In this document: in pieces, positions 7,879 through 8,955 of the stretch
Layout: each line of letters opens with the position of its first letter
Numbering within the stretch: position 1 is the first letter of the stretch
Assembly (NCBI GenBank): GCA_949288455.1
Contig: CASEKF010000051.1
Location: 1 to 8,955 of the forward strand
Length of the DNA: 8,955 nt
Source: an uncultured bacterium
Lineage (GTDB): Bacteria > Vulcanimicrobiota > CADAWZ01
Direction of reading: 5' to 3'
Program-made: the position numbers and the translations under genes
Notes under the pieces: generated by a model
The model's database searches: none
What the model was told of the DNA's origin: nothing
The model's input: only the letters and a program-made list of their open reading frames with translations

Positions 7879-7912
7879 CGCCATAGGTAACACAAACCTG
7901 TGGCGTTTTTTT
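7879..7912 (+). terminator. Strong intrinsic terminator upstream of the HTH gene
   Basis: CGCCATAGGT (7879-7888) pairs with ACCTGTGGCG (7896-7905): ten pairs, one of them G-U, around a 7-nt loop. Seven T residues follow at 7906-7912. This is a textbook Rho-independent terminator on the plus strand. It ends about 185 nt before the HTH gene. It would therefore either stop a short upstream transcript or act as an attenuator of that gene. Confidence 0.85.
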
Positions 7913-7993
7913 ATGCCCTGCTTGGGGCGCCCAAAACTGTATGAAAACGGGTGGGAAATCCCCTGTTTTTTCGCCTGTGGGCGGCGCAAACGA

Positions 7994-8025
7994 GGCCTCC
8001 CATATCCTTTCTCTCATGGGAGGCC
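7994..8025 (+). other. Perfect 10-bp hairpin before the HTH gene
   Basis: GGCCTCCCAT (7994-8003) and ATGGGAGGCC (8016-8025) are exact reverse complements around a pyrimidine-rich 12-nt loop. No T-run follows, so it is not a terminator. It lies in the 5' leader of the downstream gene and could be an RNA control element or a protein-binding site. Confidence 0.8.
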
Positions 8026-8096
8026 GGGCGGTGATACAGGGGCGCAAACCCGCCGAAACGAACACTTTTCAAAACCGAAGGAAGGAGGTATCCAAT

Positions 8097-8955
8097 ATGG
8101 CGGTATTCCGCATTGAGAAAACCCGCGATTACACGGTGATGTCCAACCATCACCTGCGGGACAAGTCGCTCTCGTTGAAAGCGAAGGGCCTTCTCTCCCT
8201 CATGCTCTCCCTGCCGGAGGAGTGGGACTATACCACCAAGGGGCTGGCCCGGATCTGCAAGGATGGCGTTGACAGTATCTGCGCCGGAGTGCGGGAGCTG
8301 GAGGAACACGGGTATGTTATCCGCCAGCGGGTCCGCAACCCCAACGGCCAGCTTGGCGCCATCGAGTACAGCATCCTGGAGCAGCCCCGCCCACCTGAAC
8401 CGGAAAAACCTGAACGGGAAAATCCAGTCTTGGATAATCCTGAACAGGCTTTACCTGTCTTGGAAGAACCTGAACAGGAAAACCCCGCACAATTAAATAC
8501 TAATAGATCAAGTAAAGATAAATCAAAAAAAGATTTATCAAGTACAGAAGGATCAAATCCTGTCCTATCCTCCCCCAAAACCCCCAGGGGTTCGGACGGG
8601 ATGGGACGGGATTGGATGCGGGAGCGAGAGAACTATCGGGAATTGATTTTGGAGAACATCGAGTATGACTACCTCATCCAGAACCGTCAGCTTGACCGGG
8701 ACCGTCTGGATGAACTGGTGGAGCTCATGGTGGACACGGTATGCTCCCGCCGGGAGACCATCCGCATTGCCGGAGACGACTATCCGGCGGAGGTGGTCAA
8801 GTCCCGGTTCCTGAAGCTGGACAGCTCCCACATCGAGTATGTGCTGGACCGGATGCGGGAGAACACCACCTATGTCCGCAACATCAAGAAATACCTGCTG
8901 GCCGCCCTGTATAACGCCCCGGCCACCATCGGCAGCTACTACACTTCCCTGGTGA
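8097..8955 (+). CDS. Helix-turn-helix, DUF6017-like mobile-element protein (3' end outside window)
   Basis: The open frame covers 286 codons from ATG 8097 and runs off the window without a stop. GAAGGAGG at 8081-8088, eight bases upstream, is a strong ribosome site. Residues 1-95 form a winged helix-turn-helix domain ('MAVFRIEKTRDYTVMSNHHL', then 'SLKAKGLLSLMLSLPEEWDYT', 'VRELEEHGYVIRQRVR') like those of replication initiators. Residues 97-130 are a Pro/Glu repeat (PEPEKPE, NPEQ, EPEQENP). Residues 131-153 are an Asn/Ser/Lys linker encoded by AT-rich DNA. Residues 176-286 match my recollection of the DUF6017 C-terminal domain ('ILENIEYDYL', 'VVKSRFLKLDSSHIEYVLD', 'NIKKYLLAALYNAP'). The family is common on conjugative elements of gut Clostridia near relaxase and type IV secretion genes; a role in element replication or its control is presumed, not proven. 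Remembered relatives end soon after the 'YYTSLV' stretch, so little is probably missing. Codon use is unlike that of recN and the genes before it. Confidence 0.88.
   Translation, partial: MAVFRIEKTRDYTVMSNHHLRDKSLSLKAKGLLSLMLSLPEEWDYTTKGLARICKDGVDSICAGVRELEEHGYVIRQRVRNPNGQLGAIEYSILEQPRPPEPEKPERENPVLDNPEQALPVLEEPEQENPAQLNTNRSSKDKSKKDLSSTEGSNPVLSSPKTPRGSDGMGRDWMRERENYRELILENIEYDYLIQNRQLDRDRLDELVELMVDTVCSRRETIRIAGDDYPAEVVKSRFLKLDSSHIEYVLDRMRENTTYVRNIKKYLLAALYNAPATIGSYYTSLV

Larger units (their letters stand above)
7822..8025 (+). promoter_or_regulatory. Structured leader with five successive hairpins
   Basis: This stretch of the GC-rich segment shows inverted repeats in rapid succession: GGGGC/GCCCC at 7822-7835 (4-nt loop), CCGGC/GCCGG at 7859-7873 (5-nt loop), the terminator stem at 7879-7905, an imperfect AAAACgGG...CCcctGTTTT stem with T-run at 7944-7971, and a perfect 10-bp GGCCTCCCAT/ATGGGAGGCC stem at 7994-8025 (12-nt loop). 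It ends 55 nt before the ribosome site of the HTH gene. I see no convincing protein in it. It may be an attenuator-type leader, a small RNA, or DNA-level structure such as an origin. I do not recognise it as a named RNA family. Confidence 0.5.
7660..8955 (+). mobile_element. Left part of a GC-rich Clostridial mobile element (ICE-like), or assembly chimera
   Basis: Directly after recN the sequence shifts from AT-rich host style to GC-rich DNA with different codon use (CTG, CGG, GAG, AAC, ATC). The first recognisable gene (8097 onward) is an HTH/DUF6017-type protein typical of integrative and conjugative elements in Faecalibacterium/Clostridium-like gut bacteria. The exact border lies between about 7660 and 7690 and cannot be placed to the base. 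No integrase, tRNA or paired att repeat is visible, and only one side of any insertion would be in view. Either a true element end or a mis-joined contig fits. Confidence 0.5.

Noticed and set aside
7623-7895. Minus-strand open frame spanning the recN end and the junction
   Set aside because: It overlaps the real recN 3' end and the terminator, and its cysteine-rich peptide is a reverse reading of non-coding element DNA. It would also span the composition border.
7822-8025. CRISPR-like reading of the successive hairpins
   Set aside because: The palindromes differ in sequence and spacing; there is no repeated unit and no spacers.
7760-8116. Open frame on the plus strand starting with GTG, 118 codons, overlapping the start of the HTH gene
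   Set aside because: It has no ribosome site and runs straight through the strong terminator and the hairpins. Its product has no recognisable domain and looks like read-through of GC-rich DNA. A start at ATG 7790 is no better supported.

Overview
The window joins two kinds of DNA. Positions 1 to about 7660 are visibly AT-rich and carry five complete genes in one consistent codon style (GCC, GTC, TCG and GGA stand out in an otherwise A/T-ending codon set). Positions from about 7690 to the end are clearly GC-rich and end in an incomplete gene of a type common on integrative and conjugative elements of gut Clostridia. The AT-rich chromosome probably belongs to a diderm, gut-associated bacterium. 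I cannot fix the phylum from sequence alone: Melainabacteria (Gastranaerophilales), Elusimicrobiota and Synergistota were all considered, with a slight, unproven lean to the first from the style of MscS and RecN.

Layout of the AT-rich part. On the minus strand, 54-1619 encodes a secreted protein that reads like a GH39-type TIM-barrel glycosidase which has lost both catalytic glutamates. A 419-bp divergent intergenic region (1620-2038) follows, with a candidate promoter for the plus strand. Then come three tightly packed plus-strand genes: an MscS-family channel with a 42-bp tandem repeat in its N-terminal tether (2039-4048), an M24 (aminopeptidase P-like) metallopeptidase that overlaps it by 50 bp (3999-5180), and a YugP-type membrane zinc metallopeptidase (5196-5861). 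They look like one envelope/proteolysis operon, closed by a long inverted repeat with a T-tract (5876-5943). The DNA repair ATPase gene recN follows as its own unit (6010-7659).

Layout of the GC-rich part. Just after the recN stop codon the composition changes. The next ~430 bp (7660-8096) hold no convincing protein but contain five hairpins. One of these is a near-perfect intrinsic terminator (7879-7912) lying ~185 nt upstream of the next gene. From 8097 a helix-turn-helix plus DUF6017-like protein, the usual replication-associated protein of Clostridial conjugative elements, runs off the window. The junction is either the edge of a mobile element inserted just downstream of recN or a metagenomic mis-assembly; the sequence alone cannot decide.

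The points most worth a second look are the structured, terminator-bearing leader before the mobile-element gene, the composition junction itself, and the apparently dead GH39-like secreted protein. I do not see a clear new multi-gene defence or biosynthetic system.
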